Part shown: positions 11,379-22,364 of the stretch, one piece after another
How the letters are laid out: every line of letters begins with the position of its first letter
Numbering within the stretch: the first letter of the stretch is position 1
DNA from: Phytophthora quininea
Lineage: Eukaryota > Oomycota > Peronosporomycetes > Peronosporales > Peronosporaceae
Length of the DNA: 64,000 bases
NCBI GenBank assembly: GCA_011947345.1
Contig: JAAVTG010000215.1
Location: 62,001 to 126,000 of the forward strand
Direction of reading: 5' to 3'
Notes under the pieces: model-generated
Databases searched by the model: none
What the model was told of the DNA's origin: nothing
What the model saw: only the letters and a program-made list of their open reading frames with translations
Translations under genes and position numbers: made by a program

Positions 11379-12385
11379 TGACCACCGGCACCCTCGGCGC
11401 GTACACGAACGAGCTGTCGCCGCCGCACATGCGTAACATCCTGGGTCTGGGTCTGCAGATCTCGGTGACCATCGGCATTTTGTTCCCCGCGATCTGCTTC
11501 TTCTTCGCCAACACGAGCAGCGGCTGGCGCTACCTGGCCGGTTTCCCGGTGGTGTTGGCGGTGCTGTTCGTGTTGCTGGCTCCGTCAATGTGCGTGGAGA
11601 GTCCGGCGTGGCTGCTGATGAAGAACCGTCGCGAGGAGGCCAAGCAGGTGATCGCTCGTCTGTACGGCGAGGAGAACGTGTACACGGCTCTGTCGTGGAT
11701 GGAGTCGACGACCAAGCCCGACGCCGAGCAGGGTCTGATCGAGCCGAGCGCGCAGAAGGAGTCTCTGTTCGCCCCCAAGTACCGTCTTCAGTTGGCGGCC
11801 GCCATCCTGCTGTCGTGCGCCCAGCAGCTGTCGGGTATCAACGCCGTGTTCTACTACTCGTCCAGCATCTTCACGGACGCCGGCATCTCGGACCCGCGTG
11901 TGGGCACGCTCATCATCAACTTCATCAACATCTGGCCGGCCTTCTTCGCCGGTATGGCAGCGCAGCGCATCGGCAACCGCAACATGATCCTGTGGGGCAC
12001 CGCCGGCATGTTCATCATGGCCGTGCTCATGACGGTGGCGTTCCTGGTGGACGTCTCCGCACTCTCGATCGTGTTCACGGCGCTGTACGTGATCGCGTTC
12101 GGTGTCACGCTGGGTCCGCTCGTGTGGGTGATCACGGCCGACCTGTTCCCGGACTCGGTGCGCGCGACGGCCACGTCCATCGGCATCGGCGCCAACTGGT
12201 TGTGCAACCTGATCGTCGGCGTGGCCTACCTGTACATCGCTGATGCGCTCGAAGATTGGAGCTACGTTCCGTTCGTGGTGTTGCTCGCGATCTTCTTCTT
12301 GCCGTCGCTAAAACTTGTCCCCGAGACGTCGAACAAGTCTGCGGAGGAAGTGCAACGTGAATACGAAGAACGCCGCCGTCAGTAG
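11379..12385 (+). pseudogene. MFS sugar transporter, exon 2 (C-terminal half)
   Basis: Starts after an AACCAG acceptor at 11378 and continues as VTTGTLGAYTNELSP, which directly follows GIASGTANV of exon 1 in sugar porters. It covers TM5-TM12: the VESPAWLL version of the PESPR loop motif, QQLSGINAVFYYS in TM7, the GPLVWVITADLFP segment in TM10 and PETSNKSAEEVQ at the C-terminus. The frame is uninterrupted and GC-rich third positions suggest recent function. The protein family moves hexoses through the plasma membrane, usually with protons. The gene lacks its first 162 codons on this strand because that exon is inverted upstream. Confidence 0.9.
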
Positions 12386-12780
12386 ATGCTAACGAACCAC
12401 GAAAGAGGACGCGTCATAGTTTTGTTTTGCCTGCTTGGTGAGAACAAGTACTGCTAAGAAAGATTTCATTCGATAATGATCAAAATACACTTTCCAATTT
12501 GCTTCCCCGACTCTAACAAGAAACGTTTATTATGGATATAACTGGCGTGACGATACCGATACTCAGCCTGCTGCCTCAACGCATGCTTTGTCAAAAGGCT
12601 AATCGTTTGGTAGCTCCCCTATCATCTGTTTTGCTGTCCAACGAGCACATAAAACCAACGTGATGACGTTGAATCGCGATAACATTGCACTTCAAATCAA
12701 CCGCATAATCGCCGAACAACTGAGGGCTCACGCCACACCAGGTGCTCTCCGTCAAACTCACAACACAATCGTCGAGCTCG

Positions 12781-13542
12781 ATGGCAAGCAGCGTTGAGAA
12801 CCCGAGCTTCCAGTCCAATCTCGCTGAGCATTTACGTGCCAGGTTCAGCGACCATGTGATCGGCCACGTCGTGACAAGTGACCGAGTTCATAGAACGAGC
12901 ACTCGTGAAGTCGAGGAAGTTGCTGCCAGAGCTGCGAACAAGCGAGAGAGGGCTCGTCTTAGTCACGCTCGATACCGACAAAGGCAACGCGACTACGAGA
13001 GGGCCCTTCAACGAAGCCGTGAAGACCTGAACAAGGAAATTCAGACCCTGGAGAGAAAACTTAAGCGTCTTCAGCCTGAGCATGCGCGGGCGAAGAACCC
13101 TTGGGTGGTCGCGAGCGAGGTCTTCCAACTGATCGAAACGATCGTTCAATTCCCGTGGAGTTTGATCCGAGCCGAAGACGCGAAGGCTCGAAGCAGCTTC
13201 GCTAGTATGCACGCAGCACTGGCGCCAGACGTGGATCTGGACGAACTACTTGGCTTCCAGGAGCTACTGAGCCAGTTGAGACGCTACTCTCTCCACTTTG
13301 GAATGCCACAGCTCCAACTCAACCGGATGAAAATGACAGCTCCAGGTGTTCTGAAAGCCACCGCGAGTCTCAGCGTGACGGTCACGGAGTTCACGCTGCA
13401 GAGTCTTTTCCCGGCCATGACTTGGGGTCGCCATGTAGACGAGTTTTGGACCAACGTCTCCATTGCAATTATTGCGTTTATTTCACCTTTAACGAGGAGA
13501 ATGGACGCACAAAACGACTGGAAGTCGACTCGGATCTACTAA
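12781..13542 (+). CDS. bZIP transcription factor with atypical basic region
   Basis: About 253 residues from the ATG at 12781 (MASSVENPSF). Residues about 55-100 form a bZIP: basic region KRERARLSHARYRQRQ followed by a heptad leucine region (LNKEIQTLERKLKRL). At the position of the near-invariant Asn (N-x7-R) there is Ala. Oomycetes have bZIPs with substitutions at this Asn, so this may be a natural variant. The C-terminal half has an oomycete-type conserved region (PWSLIRAEDAKARSSF, LLSQLRRYSLHFGMPQL). The protein would act in the nucleus as a dimer. The C-terminus after about residue 220 looks abrupt; an unseen intron or truncation is possible. It lies 396 bp downstream of the transporter exon on the same strand. 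Confidence 0.75.
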   Translation: MASSVENPSFQSNLAEHLRARFSDHVIGHVVTSDRVHRTSTREVEEVAARAANKRERARLSHARYRQRQRDYERALQRSREDLNKEIQTLERKLKRLQPEHARAKNPWVVASEVFQLIETIVQFPWSLIRAEDAKARSSFASMHAALAPDVDLDELLGFQELLSQLRRYSLHFGMPQLQLNRMKMTAPGVLKATASLSVTVTEFTLQSLFPAMTWGRHVDEFWTNVSIAIIAFISPLTRRMDAQNDWKSTRIY

Positions 13543-13794
13543 ACACGCTAGTTGTGTTGCTGAGAGACGTAGGTGGGCACTGGGACATACTAGCTTGAAC
13601 GCAACATTCGAGCGACGTTGTAAATGTTTGGATTCATAAATAAAGGCGGGCATTCATTGCCAATCTAATGACAGTGTGAGTGAAGGCCGCTTGGATCACT
13701 TGCTGCAGCCCATTCGGTGCGTTGCTGTCTGTCCTACCTACTCTCCATCGCCTGCTGTTTTCTAACGTTAGTTGCTATGTATTTATTCGAAGGG

Positions 13795-15843
13795 ATTAAG
13801 TGAAAACTGGAATATCGATCTGGCCTCGAAACTGGAGGAGGACATGGACAAACTGGAGACTTTGAACATCGCGTTCGACCCCGACGACCCACAAGGAGCA
13901 TCTTTCGGTGGGGAAGACCAGGGCGTCATGAAGTTCGCTGAGGCGGTGCTGCTGATCCATGGGGACGAGCGTCATTTACAGCAGGAAAGTCGAGTACTTA
14001 CACGCTCTCGTGTACCAGACTTTACTTTGGCCCATTTGTCCAAGCAGGACAACAACAAGCTCAAAGTATGGATAACCTAAGTGCAGAGCAAGAGGACGAC
14101 GCGGACTCCAGTTTGCTGGTTAATCCTCTTCCTATTCATGACGAACTGGAAGACTCCCATATTACTCTGCAACTTAGAGAAGAAAAAGAGGGGAATAGTC
14201 GGAACAGAAGCAAGAACAACACCCAGGCGTCCATCTCGCCGATGGGGTCACTCATTCCTGACGAAAGAGACCACGGAGAGACATTCAAGCTGCTGTCGTG
14301 CAATTTACGGAGTGCTACTGCTGGACGAAGTGAGTAAAAAGTTCCTTGAAGAAAAGCAGAGAGAAGCTGGAGAGCAACCATTGCTATTCGGAGAGACACC
14401 AAGAAGATAGGGAGGAGATTGGATAGCGGCGGACGGAGTGGGCCCCAACGACGCTAAATTTCGACACGATGGACGCGGACGAGGATCTTGGAGACGAACG
14501 ATAACGCGTTTGATGACCAGCCAGAGTATGAATTTGACAGAGGAGAGCCGATTGTAGAAGAAGAACAGGAACAGGAGAGTGTGCCACAACACAAAAAACC
14601 GAGGGAGGAGCAGCCGTCACTACGACAAATGCGTGCAGCTGCGCTACCCGCAGGAGAGAAAGATCCGTGGGCTCCTCTTGACGTTTATGATGCCAGTACT
14701 CCAGTGGCACGGCCATTCCGGAAAGGGAGATCGTACCCAACAGTTCCTGCTTATAAGAAGAAGATAGGGCCAGTAGCACTCAGCAATAAAAACGGCGCTG
14801 TAGGTGTGCAGGACGACGAAGAGGAGAAGGATGGTCTGTCTGATCCGGCCTTCCAAGAACGTTTCTTTATGGGGTCAAACGGACCGCAATGAGCCTCATG
14901 GGTTTGGTCGGAGACAGGAACAGGAAACCCGCTCGAGAAGACCTGTAAGCGGACGTTCTGTAAGACGCCACTCTTGGTCAAAACGTGCGATATCCTCTGG
15001 CAACGCGAAGCCAAGTGGCGTAGCACCATGCGTCGTTGCGAAGTGCGCGAGAAGCAAAGCGCAGAGGCGGTGTTGCTGCGTGAGCAAGCGACGGAGGAGG
15101 AAGAAGCCAATGACAATGACCAGATGCAGGTGCTGACATTATCTACTGCCACTGCTCGTCTGGATATGGCATTCCAGAACAACGCCAATGGCGATGACAA
15201 CGCGGAAGACGACGATATGACCGACAACGACTACGATAATGGCTTCGACGGCGGAGATTGGGACCGAGGAGGCTTAGACAACCCCATAAGTTCTTACGAG
15301 GCTGCAGCATCTGCAGTCTCACACGATGGACCATTGGCTTACGAAGAAATCTGAAGGCAGCACTTGGCGTCGTTCATGTCTGGCACAGAGAAGTACGTTC
15401 GCGAGACAGACCTGAGTAAACAGGTGAGTGACTAGCAGGAGAAGTTGACGCCTTTGCTTAAGCAGCAGGACGCACACCCTCCGTTTGATATCCACTCGTA
15501 TGATCGAGAGATTATCGGACGTCTAGAGAAGGTGAGTCTTGACAAACACGGCAAAGCCACGAAGAAGAACAAGAAGACCAACAAACGTGCCAGGTTGGAG
15601 CCTGATGAAGACGAGGGTGATGTGGAGACAGTGCCATTCGAGGCGCTGGTGGACGGCAAAAGTCAGTTTGAAGTGTGTCGTCTCTTCTTAGCCTCGCTGG
15701 AGCTGGCCAACAATGGCAACGTGGCGCTTCTCACGCACACAAGGCCGCAGACCACGAGCGTGTACCCTTCGAGATGCAATTGCTCAGCACTGCTAACGCC
15801 TACGAAGCACTTCAAGCGTAAACTGGACAAATCATCGCAATAA
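13795..15843 (+). pseudogene. Condensin II subunit H2 (NCAPH2) pseudogene
   Basis: Kleisin subunit of condensin II, a mitotic chromosome compaction complex. The N-terminal kleisin block reads LSENWNIDLASKLEEDMDKL with FAEAVLLIHG. The middle has the conserved DPWAPLDVYD and RPFRKGRSYP motifs (about 14660-14745). The C-terminal domain is visible as QEKLTPLLKQQD, PPFDIHSYDREIIGRLEKV and FEVCRLFLASLELANNGNVALL. Breaks: frameshifts near 14000, 14080, 14480 and 14890; TGA at 15351-15353 where a Cys codon is expected; TAG at 15434-15436 where the family has Trp; and a frameshift near 15740 before the last helix. The 5' end (start and first about 20 codons) is missing. An intact copy should exist elsewhere because the complex is conserved. 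Confidence 0.85.
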
Positions 15844-16566
15844 AATAGACAGAGATGTGAACACTGGAGTGGTGGTGTCGCGTACAGCAACAGCGCCATG
15901 CAGGAATCCCATCGCCTACAAATCGGTCATTTCCAGAAGCCCCCACCAAGTTTTCCAGTAACACTTCTGGTCGACTTCTCTCTCAAAAGTCAGAAGGTGC
16001 CTGAAACCAAGCACAGTGTTGACAATTATATGGATCAAGCCGCTTACGAGCAGGTTAGGCGTGGATCTTGTGTACACATGCGCAGCCAAATAGGGGCTTT
16101 TGTATGAGCCCTAGTTGAAGCGGCTCAATCCAGTTTTGTCGGGAACCAGAGCGTTCATTTTTGAGTGGTTAAATTATACCGCTACTGCTATGGAAGTTGT
16201 CGTGTTAGCATTCAAGAATGTTGCAATGACAGGGAGCTAGGACGAATCTGTTGGTGATATCGCTTTGCCCGAGGACCAAGCCTGAAAACGTCATACAGTA
16301 GTGATTGGTGTTCGTTGAGAGGAGTATTCGAAACGTGATTCTGTTGTTGATGAACACAATTATTGCTTCTGCCCCGGACAGCACTCACCGACCTGGGGAC
16401 AACTGATAAGAGCCCTCTGGGTTGAAAAATAGCGCACTCCAAAGAAATAGCTCGACTGCTCAGATGCAGTTAACGATTATCGATTTCGTTCTCTGGGGAA
16501 ATCCCTCGGTTGACGTCTCTAGCTATGGTGTTGGCGCAGTAATCTCGGACTTCCTGGTGGACGACA
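15844..16566. other. Intergenic stretch, nothing recognised
   Basis: No coding frame with family motifs and no clear repeat is visible between the NCAPH2 relic and the hAT element. Confidence 0.45.
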
Positions 16567-17656
16567 CAGGGGTCTGCACTATTGGATTGTGATTGCGAGA
16601 TTGCCAATATTGTCAATTACAATATGAGATTGTGCCGAGATCGACAATCACAATCTCGGATTTCCCCGTAAGCCCTAAAAGGTTTGATGTAAAAGCTCAA
16701 GACCGTGAAGCGCATCGCCAAGCTGAAGGCCGTTGGATGCGACTATAAACCCGTGCCCTTACACGAACTTTGCTGGAGCGGCTGCTACCGCATGCTACAA
16801 CGATTCGAGGATTTTCGACCGTATCTGCACCACTTTCGAGGTGATTGCGCTGTTGATCGAGACCTGCCAGACGACGTCAGCAAGGACGATATTCGCCGAG
16901 TCGCCTTCGTGGACCTGATTCCCTCGGTGAGTGAGCAGAGGGAGATTGCTGGCCTCCTGGACGAGATGACGGCGTTTGATGTCATCACTGGTAAACTCCA
17001 GCGCAACGACATGGCTGTGGCCACGGTTCGCGACATTTTCGACATTGTACTTGACGACGACGATGGCATGGAGAAGCATCTTGCTTCGGGTGCGGATATT
17101 GTTGAGTCTGGAGCGTTTGAGAGCGGGCTGGCTAAGATTCAAGCTGGCATGGAGACCTCCTTGTCGCGGAACGAGCGAAGAACACTGCATCGTCTCACTA
17201 CAACCTCACCGGATCACCAGCAGCTCCTGTTGAGACAGCTACAGCACGGTCAAAACGGAAGCGCGCCGCTGATGCTCTGGATGAGAAGCTCAAGAAAAAT
17301 CACGCCGACGCAGGGGACCGCAGTCGAAGTATATCGACGCGACCTGGATTCCTGCAACCTCTGTAGTGGCTGAGCGCTTTTTCTCGACCGTGAAAAGCAC
17401 TGTTGGGTATTTGAGGAAGTGCCTGAGCCACGAAAACCTCGAGATGATCATGTACTTGAAGCTGAACTGGGACATAGTGACACTTGCGGACGTGTCGAAG
17501 GCTATTGAGCGAGCCAACCACGTTAGCGATGCAGTAGTTGTGTAGATATAGACAATAGATAGCAATACCCAGGTCGGAGATTGATGAGATTGCAATATGA
17601 AATTGTTCCAGCCCGAAGCAGACAATCAATATACAATCTAAATTGTCGGACCTCTG
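16567..17656 (+). mobile_element. hAT-like DNA transposon relic 1
   Basis: The left end reads CAGGGGTCTG at 16567 and the right end, as reverse complement from 17656, reads CAGAGGTCCG, fitting short hAT terminal inverted repeats. Both ends continue into similar AT-rich subterminal sequence with ATTG/CAAT motifs. The 8 bases outside each end (GGACGACA and CCTAGAGC) do not match, so no target duplication is preserved. At 1.1 kb the element holds only the C-terminal part of a transposase. Confidence 0.5.
16705..17545 (+). pseudogene. hAT transposase C-terminal part, relic 1
   Basis: The main frame (to 17371) has a helical segment (AKLKAVGCDYKPVPLHELCW, then LIPSVSEQREIAGLLDEM). After a frameshift near 17280 the hAT dimerisation block appears: YIDATWIPATSVVAERFFS, then a conserved Leu/Trp tail (NLEMIMYLKLNWDIVT) ending near 17545. 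The catalytic N-terminal and central part is missing. A second, more decayed copy with the same block is at 20.4-21.1 kb. Confidence 0.75.
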
Positions 17657-19707
17657 CCTAGAGCGTGGTGCCGCAATGCATGCCAGACCCATGGAGTGCC
17701 GTGGACCTGCTTTAGGATGTCGGTGGCCGCCATGCTGAGCTCTGAGGAGAGCGAAGTCGCTCCCGTCATACACACCATGCGTGCCATCGAACCTTGGGTC
17801 CCGGGCTCCCCGATCGTCCACATGGCATCGAGCTTGCTGCAGGCCAGCGCTGACCTCAATGTGTTGTGGACATCTGGAGTGTACACCATTCAACCCTCGA
17901 CAGCAATGGTGATCTTTGGGTCAGAAAACGAAGATCTTGAGGAGCCTGGAGAATGACATGGCCTCGTTGTTGTGGCGGTGGCCGTTGGTGTATTGGTTGC
18001 TGGTGGGTACGATGGTGTTATAGTGCCAGAAGATGTAGTTGCTGAAGTAGTCGACGGGGGGTGATTGAAATAAAGCCCGCCAACATGTTGGCTCGAAACG
18101 ATTGCGATGACGGTAACCCCACCTAACGCGGGTCGAATTGCAGGGTGTCTGGATCAGACGCAGCTGCGCTAGTCTACTTCGTCCTGTTCGCGTAGTATCT
18201 AAACCTCCGTTTGAAATTCATTAATTACTATGACGACTTCCGTGAGAGTCGCCTTCACCTGAGTTTGTACGGGCGAGTGAATTTGCAATCGACGTGGTGC
18301 AGACGCAGAGCGCTCGTGCTTTCGAGGCAATTGGCTCGAAAAGTGACCATGTAGAGGCATACCGTATTGTGGAAGGTTGCGTCGGTGGCACGAAGTGGTG
18401 AGTCGACGCCCTCGGGTGTGGAGGTGGCAAGATGCTGGGGGCAGGTCTGGTGCATACTGCTCGGATGAAGCTGTCGTCTATCTCCCACGATGAATCTGCG
18501 AGGAACGCTGCCTCCTTGTTGTTAGCGAGTAGCACGCCGTTCAAGAACAGACACCCCAAGCTTGGGATCGAGTCGCTGCGGAGCTGAATGCTACATCCGA
18601 GATCCGCATGCATGCTACCAACGGTGCTGCGGCTAAACTCGCATCGAGACACTTGTGGCCAAGTTTCGGGCGGGGAAGATCTCCATCGGCAAAAAGGAAT
18701 TTGTCGGTGTTATGGATACTGTGGTCCAACGAAGCAGCAGTGGAAGCCTCTAGCCTAGCGACTCAGAGTACTTGATCGAGTGGGAGCCAGCACAAAAAAG
18801 TCGCCAGCAAATCGTGTTTTTGGCCCGTGGGCAAAATCGGAAATGGGCAAATAAAAAGTCTTTCCTGGACAATATCGTAAAAACAGACCAGAGATGCACA
18901 TCCCAAGAAATCGAGTGGGCAGCTGCGCACGGATAGTTTTATATAACCTGTATCAAGTTATAGCCCGATTGGGGCCCGATTGACGGCAGGAGTATCATCT
19001 GGGGAGCGACCTGTTTTTCACGATTTGAGCATTAATTGAACGTCTCTATCATATTACCGTATGAGCACACCGGAGAGGGTCCGCTTTGGAATGACCAACT
19101 TCTCAGGCATGGATATGCCTTCTCGCGTTGCCACGCAGCTCCGCATTGTACACTGCATATTTACTGGACTTCAAATCTACCACTAATGCTGCAGATTATA
19201 CAGAATACACTGTACAACGTTTGGCACATGGCTACATTCAACAGTTTACACCGCTGCACATTATCAAGGAATAGTAAAATGACAGCTGGGAAAGGCGAAC
19301 AGCATCAGTGGGCGACATCATTGAATGTTTCCCTGTAGACTGTACAGTAAACTCGCTTGCTGCTTCACTTGGCATGAGGGCGCTCAAATCCAGCTACAAC
19401 AGTGACCAAGATCGACGACATTGAAAAGCAGGTCAAGGACGTGGCCAGCATGGACGAATACGTCTTCCTGTACATGAACTGCCTGATGAATCCGTATAAA
19501 CGAAACATCAGCGAAATCTTTGAGATCGAGTGCTTTCCTCCATGGGCAACTTGCACCAGTGTCCGAGCTCCCAGGATAATCCCAGAGATCGGCACTTCAT
19601 CTGGCTACTTGGTTATTGTACCTGTAATCAGCATCCAATGGAATGAGATATCTACAGACTCAGTTCACAACTTCCCCTCTAGTCGCCAACTGATCCAAGT
19701 CTGAAGC
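17657..19707. other. Gene-poor stretch with short unsupported frames
   Basis: Several short open frames exist here, the longest of 143 codons on the minus strand at 18221-18652. None has a motif I recognise or a homologue elsewhere in the window. No RNA gene or repeat was seen. Confidence 0.4.
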
Positions 19708-20186
19708 ATGCGTCTCTCTTACTCCCTACTGGTCGTGGCCGCCACTCTCTTCGTGACTGGCAATGCCGCCACAGCCAGCAAGACGTCGCTGGACAAGACT
19801 CTGTCGCTCGAACAAGTCCAAAACCCCGGCAAGAGGTTTCTGAGGAAGCACGAGGTTGCGGACATGACTGATGACAACAACAGCGTTGATGAAGAGCGCA
19901 TTAAATGGATGCCGGTAAACGTCCCTCTCATCGGAACAAGCAAGATTGAGATGTACGCTGGTAGATCGGCCAAGTTGGACAAAAGCTCGACAAAATGCTG
20001 ACAGACGAGGGCTACAGAACGTCAGTCTTCAAGAGTTGGCATTTTGTCAAGAAGTATAAGGCGTATGCCATTCACAAGAGACTCAAGGTTGCCGACGACG
20101 ACAAGTACGCCGAGATTTACAACATGTACGGTAAATTCCTCCAGCTGCAACACAGAGCTGGCATGCACCACATGACTGGACCGTGA
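19708..20186 (+). pseudogene. RxLR-dEER effector pseudogene
   Basis: From the ATG at 19708 come a typical signal peptide (MRLSYSLLVVAATLFVTGNA), a GKRFLRKHEV segment containing the RxLR motif (RFLR) near residue 48, and DEER near residue 62. This order is diagnostic for secreted Phytophthora effectors delivered into plant cells. The frame ends at a TGA at 19999-20001. The rest of the domain, with the Trp and Tyr residues expected of a WY-type fold, is in another frame to 20186. The break coincides with an imperfect 11-bp tandem duplication near 19975-19996. Upstream is gene-poor sequence and downstream a hAT relic, a typical effector setting. Confidence 0.85.
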
Positions 20187-20439
20187 TTTTTGTCTTGACA
20201 AGCACTATCAGTTCAGGCAGCTAAACTACACATAATCAACAGGCATCTCTATTAATATCCATTGTGTATGGATTGTTGTCGAGACGCTCGACACAATCAA
20301 TATTGGAACAATGTCAATTTCTTGGGAAAACAATTGCAATGCATCGATCTAATTGTGTATCTTGTCGTTGAAGTGTCTGTGCGGTCTTGTTCGACGAGTT
20401 GGCAGAGGCATAAATAACCACGTCTGCGGTCTCGAGGTA

Positions 20440-21150
20440 CGAGGAAGTGGGAGAGCACGAGCGAGGTTTTGCTACACGACGGCCCACTCCAGCTCATACT
20501 TTTGAATCCACACTGCCGCCGCTCAACCTCCACGGCAGCCCCGCATCGAACCCCTCCGCAAACCACGCTACTATCGTAAGCAGTCTCGTGTCGAATCACT
20601 CGCGCAAGCCTGTTCCACCAACGATGTCGATCAGCTCGGCGTTTGCTCCCCAAGCCTCCAGAAGAAGCCAGCACCATCCATCGGCTTTTGCGCTCCACAG
20701 AAGAGGAATCGATTAATTCTGGTAGCGCTTGTGTCTCCACAGAGCCCAGCACCAAGCGCAAACACAGAAAGTCTAAATCGACCCGCCCAGGCACTTCAAA
20801 GGAGAAGCGCACTAATGCTTCTAGTGTTCGTACACCAACGTCTACAAGTCCGAGTGGTGTGGTGCGAATCGAGTAGTCGCGCCTACCATCAGACGCCGCA
20901 GATCACCTGGGGAAGTCAAAGCAGCTATCGAAGAGAGATCCAAGTCCAGAGAGGAAGACCGCTCGAAGTACATTGATTTGTCTTGGCTTCCTGCTACCTC
21001 CGTCGAGTTGGAACAACTGTTCTCGGCAGTGAAGTGCATGCTTGGAGGATAATATATGCGGAAGCGAGTGAGTGCGGGGACGCTCGAGTCAATCCTCTCC
21101 TTGAGGATTAACTGGGATCTTGTTGCGAACGAAATCGCTTCGTAGGCAGA
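20440..21150 (+). pseudogene. hAT transposase relic 2
   Basis: A basic Ser/Thr-rich stretch is followed, in several frames, by the hAT C-terminal block YIDLSWLPATSVELEQLFS at about 20970-21030, a stop at 21050, and LRINWDLVANEIAS near 21105-21146. The block matches relic 1 at 17.3 kb. AT-rich CAATATT motifs flank it on both sides (20298-20340 and 21258-21300), but clear inverted repeats could not be set. Confidence 0.65.
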
Positions 21151-21399
21151 GAGGGTAGCATGAGAAGATAGCGAAGTTGAGCCTGAAGAGTACGATTAGC
21201 TACGAGTAGAAGTTGCTAGCTGCCATTACGATCCTGGCATTATTGGACGAGGTCGCCACAATCAATATTTTGGAGAACAACTTTTGCAATGTAACAATGC
21301 CAATGTTTTTTTCGATCCCTGGATAATCAATTTCACTTTCATGAAAATCGAGAGTCAATCCCTTTCGCAGCTCAAATACTGCAGGGAAAATGAAGCTCT

Positions 21400-22070
21400 C
21401 CGCGTCCGCGCGTTGTCTTTGCGACTGAACGTCCTCGAACGGCGAAAATACTACAGAATTGTTGCACTGGTGGGAGCGTCATGTTTGTTTTGAGAAATTT
21501 CTTTTATTGTTCTATCGAGCAGGGGTCGGAAATTCCACGTTCCTGGTGTATTTCTTCAGTCGTTGCCATCTCGACTGCCTGAGGATCACCACCATCGCGG
21601 TCTCATACAACGATGAGAACACAACGTTGGAGGTTGCAGTGTGGGAACAAGGTAAACTGGCAACGCTCAGACGAACACTCTGGCGATGGATTCTTTCATC
21701 ATGCACACCGAGAGAAATTCGTGAAAGACCGGAGCCGACATCGTTTTCCTCTTGGACGGGCCGCCGGATATGCCTCCAATGATGTAAAGCTGTTTTGTCA
21801 ATGTCTTTTAGTAAAGTTGACGGTAGCTATGCCGCTCTGGAGTGTCCATGAACTCTGAAATGCTGCACAGGAGCTGGATCTCCCAATGAAACCACTTGGA
21901 GAAGACCCAGACGACGCAGACGATGTGATTTTGATTGCAGATTTAGTCGAAGAGCGCTTCAATATTTTGGTGGACTTGCCGTGAATGTCTGAGCACACGT
22001 GCAGATATTTTTGCCCAACGCTGCCTTCTATTTGATGACACTATTAACAAGCTGACCGATGTGGAACAAA
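21400..22070 (+). pseudogene. RHS/Crinkler-type P-loop pseudogene, copy 2
   Basis: Heavily decayed third member of the family. A splice acceptor (GAGCAG, ending 21522) precedes GVGNSTFLVYFF, equivalent to GIGKS.FLVYF of copy 1 with the Walker Lys changed to Asn. Then follow TLEVAVWEQG, equivalent to REVAVW, and further on DDADDVILIADLVEERFNIL (about 21915-21970), equivalent to the block before the AREYL motif in copy 3. Stops and frameshifts occur throughout. The DIRS-like element starts about 150 bp downstream. Confidence 0.65.
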
Positions 22071-22217
22071 CGTGCCAGTTCCTTAGTCATTGTGTGGCGA
22101 CTTCAAACACTTGATCCCGATACTCAAGCGTACCGACCAAGTTCATGAAGAAATTGTAGCTGGAGCGTTGGTCCAAGCTCCATCCCACACAAAAAACTAT
22201 TATTCATTTTTGGGAGT

Positions 22218-22241
22218 GGTTATTTTCGAGAAGTATCGAAA
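22218..22241 (+). repeat. Terminal hairpin of DIRS-like element 1
   Basis: A 24-base sequence containing ATTTTCGA-GAAGTA-TCGAAAAT, an 8-bp perfect inverted repeat. The same 24 bases occur in reverse orientation at 46807-46830, upstream of the gag gene of element 2. Spacing to gag is 124 and 187 bp respectively. Confidence 0.75.
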
Positions 22242-22364
22242 ATAGCTTTTGAGCGGTGGCAGCAAAAGATGAAACTAACGTAGGAGAGTAGGAGTCGCAC
22301 GAGTAGTTTCGATTTTGCCTTCTCGCGCTTAAGCATCTCACTACAAGTTTCAAACACCGGCAGA

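Noticed and set aside
10754..11428. Long minus-strand frame over the transporter exon
   Set aside because: Out-of-frame shadow in GC-rich coding sequence; the transporter motifs are in the other frame.
11590..12243. 217-codon plus-strand frame within the transporter exon 2
   Set aside because: Shadow frame, Arg/Gly/His-rich, caused by GC-biased codons.
18221..18729. Overlapping minus-strand frames as a possible host protein
   Set aside because: No recognised domain and no second copy; left as unsupported.
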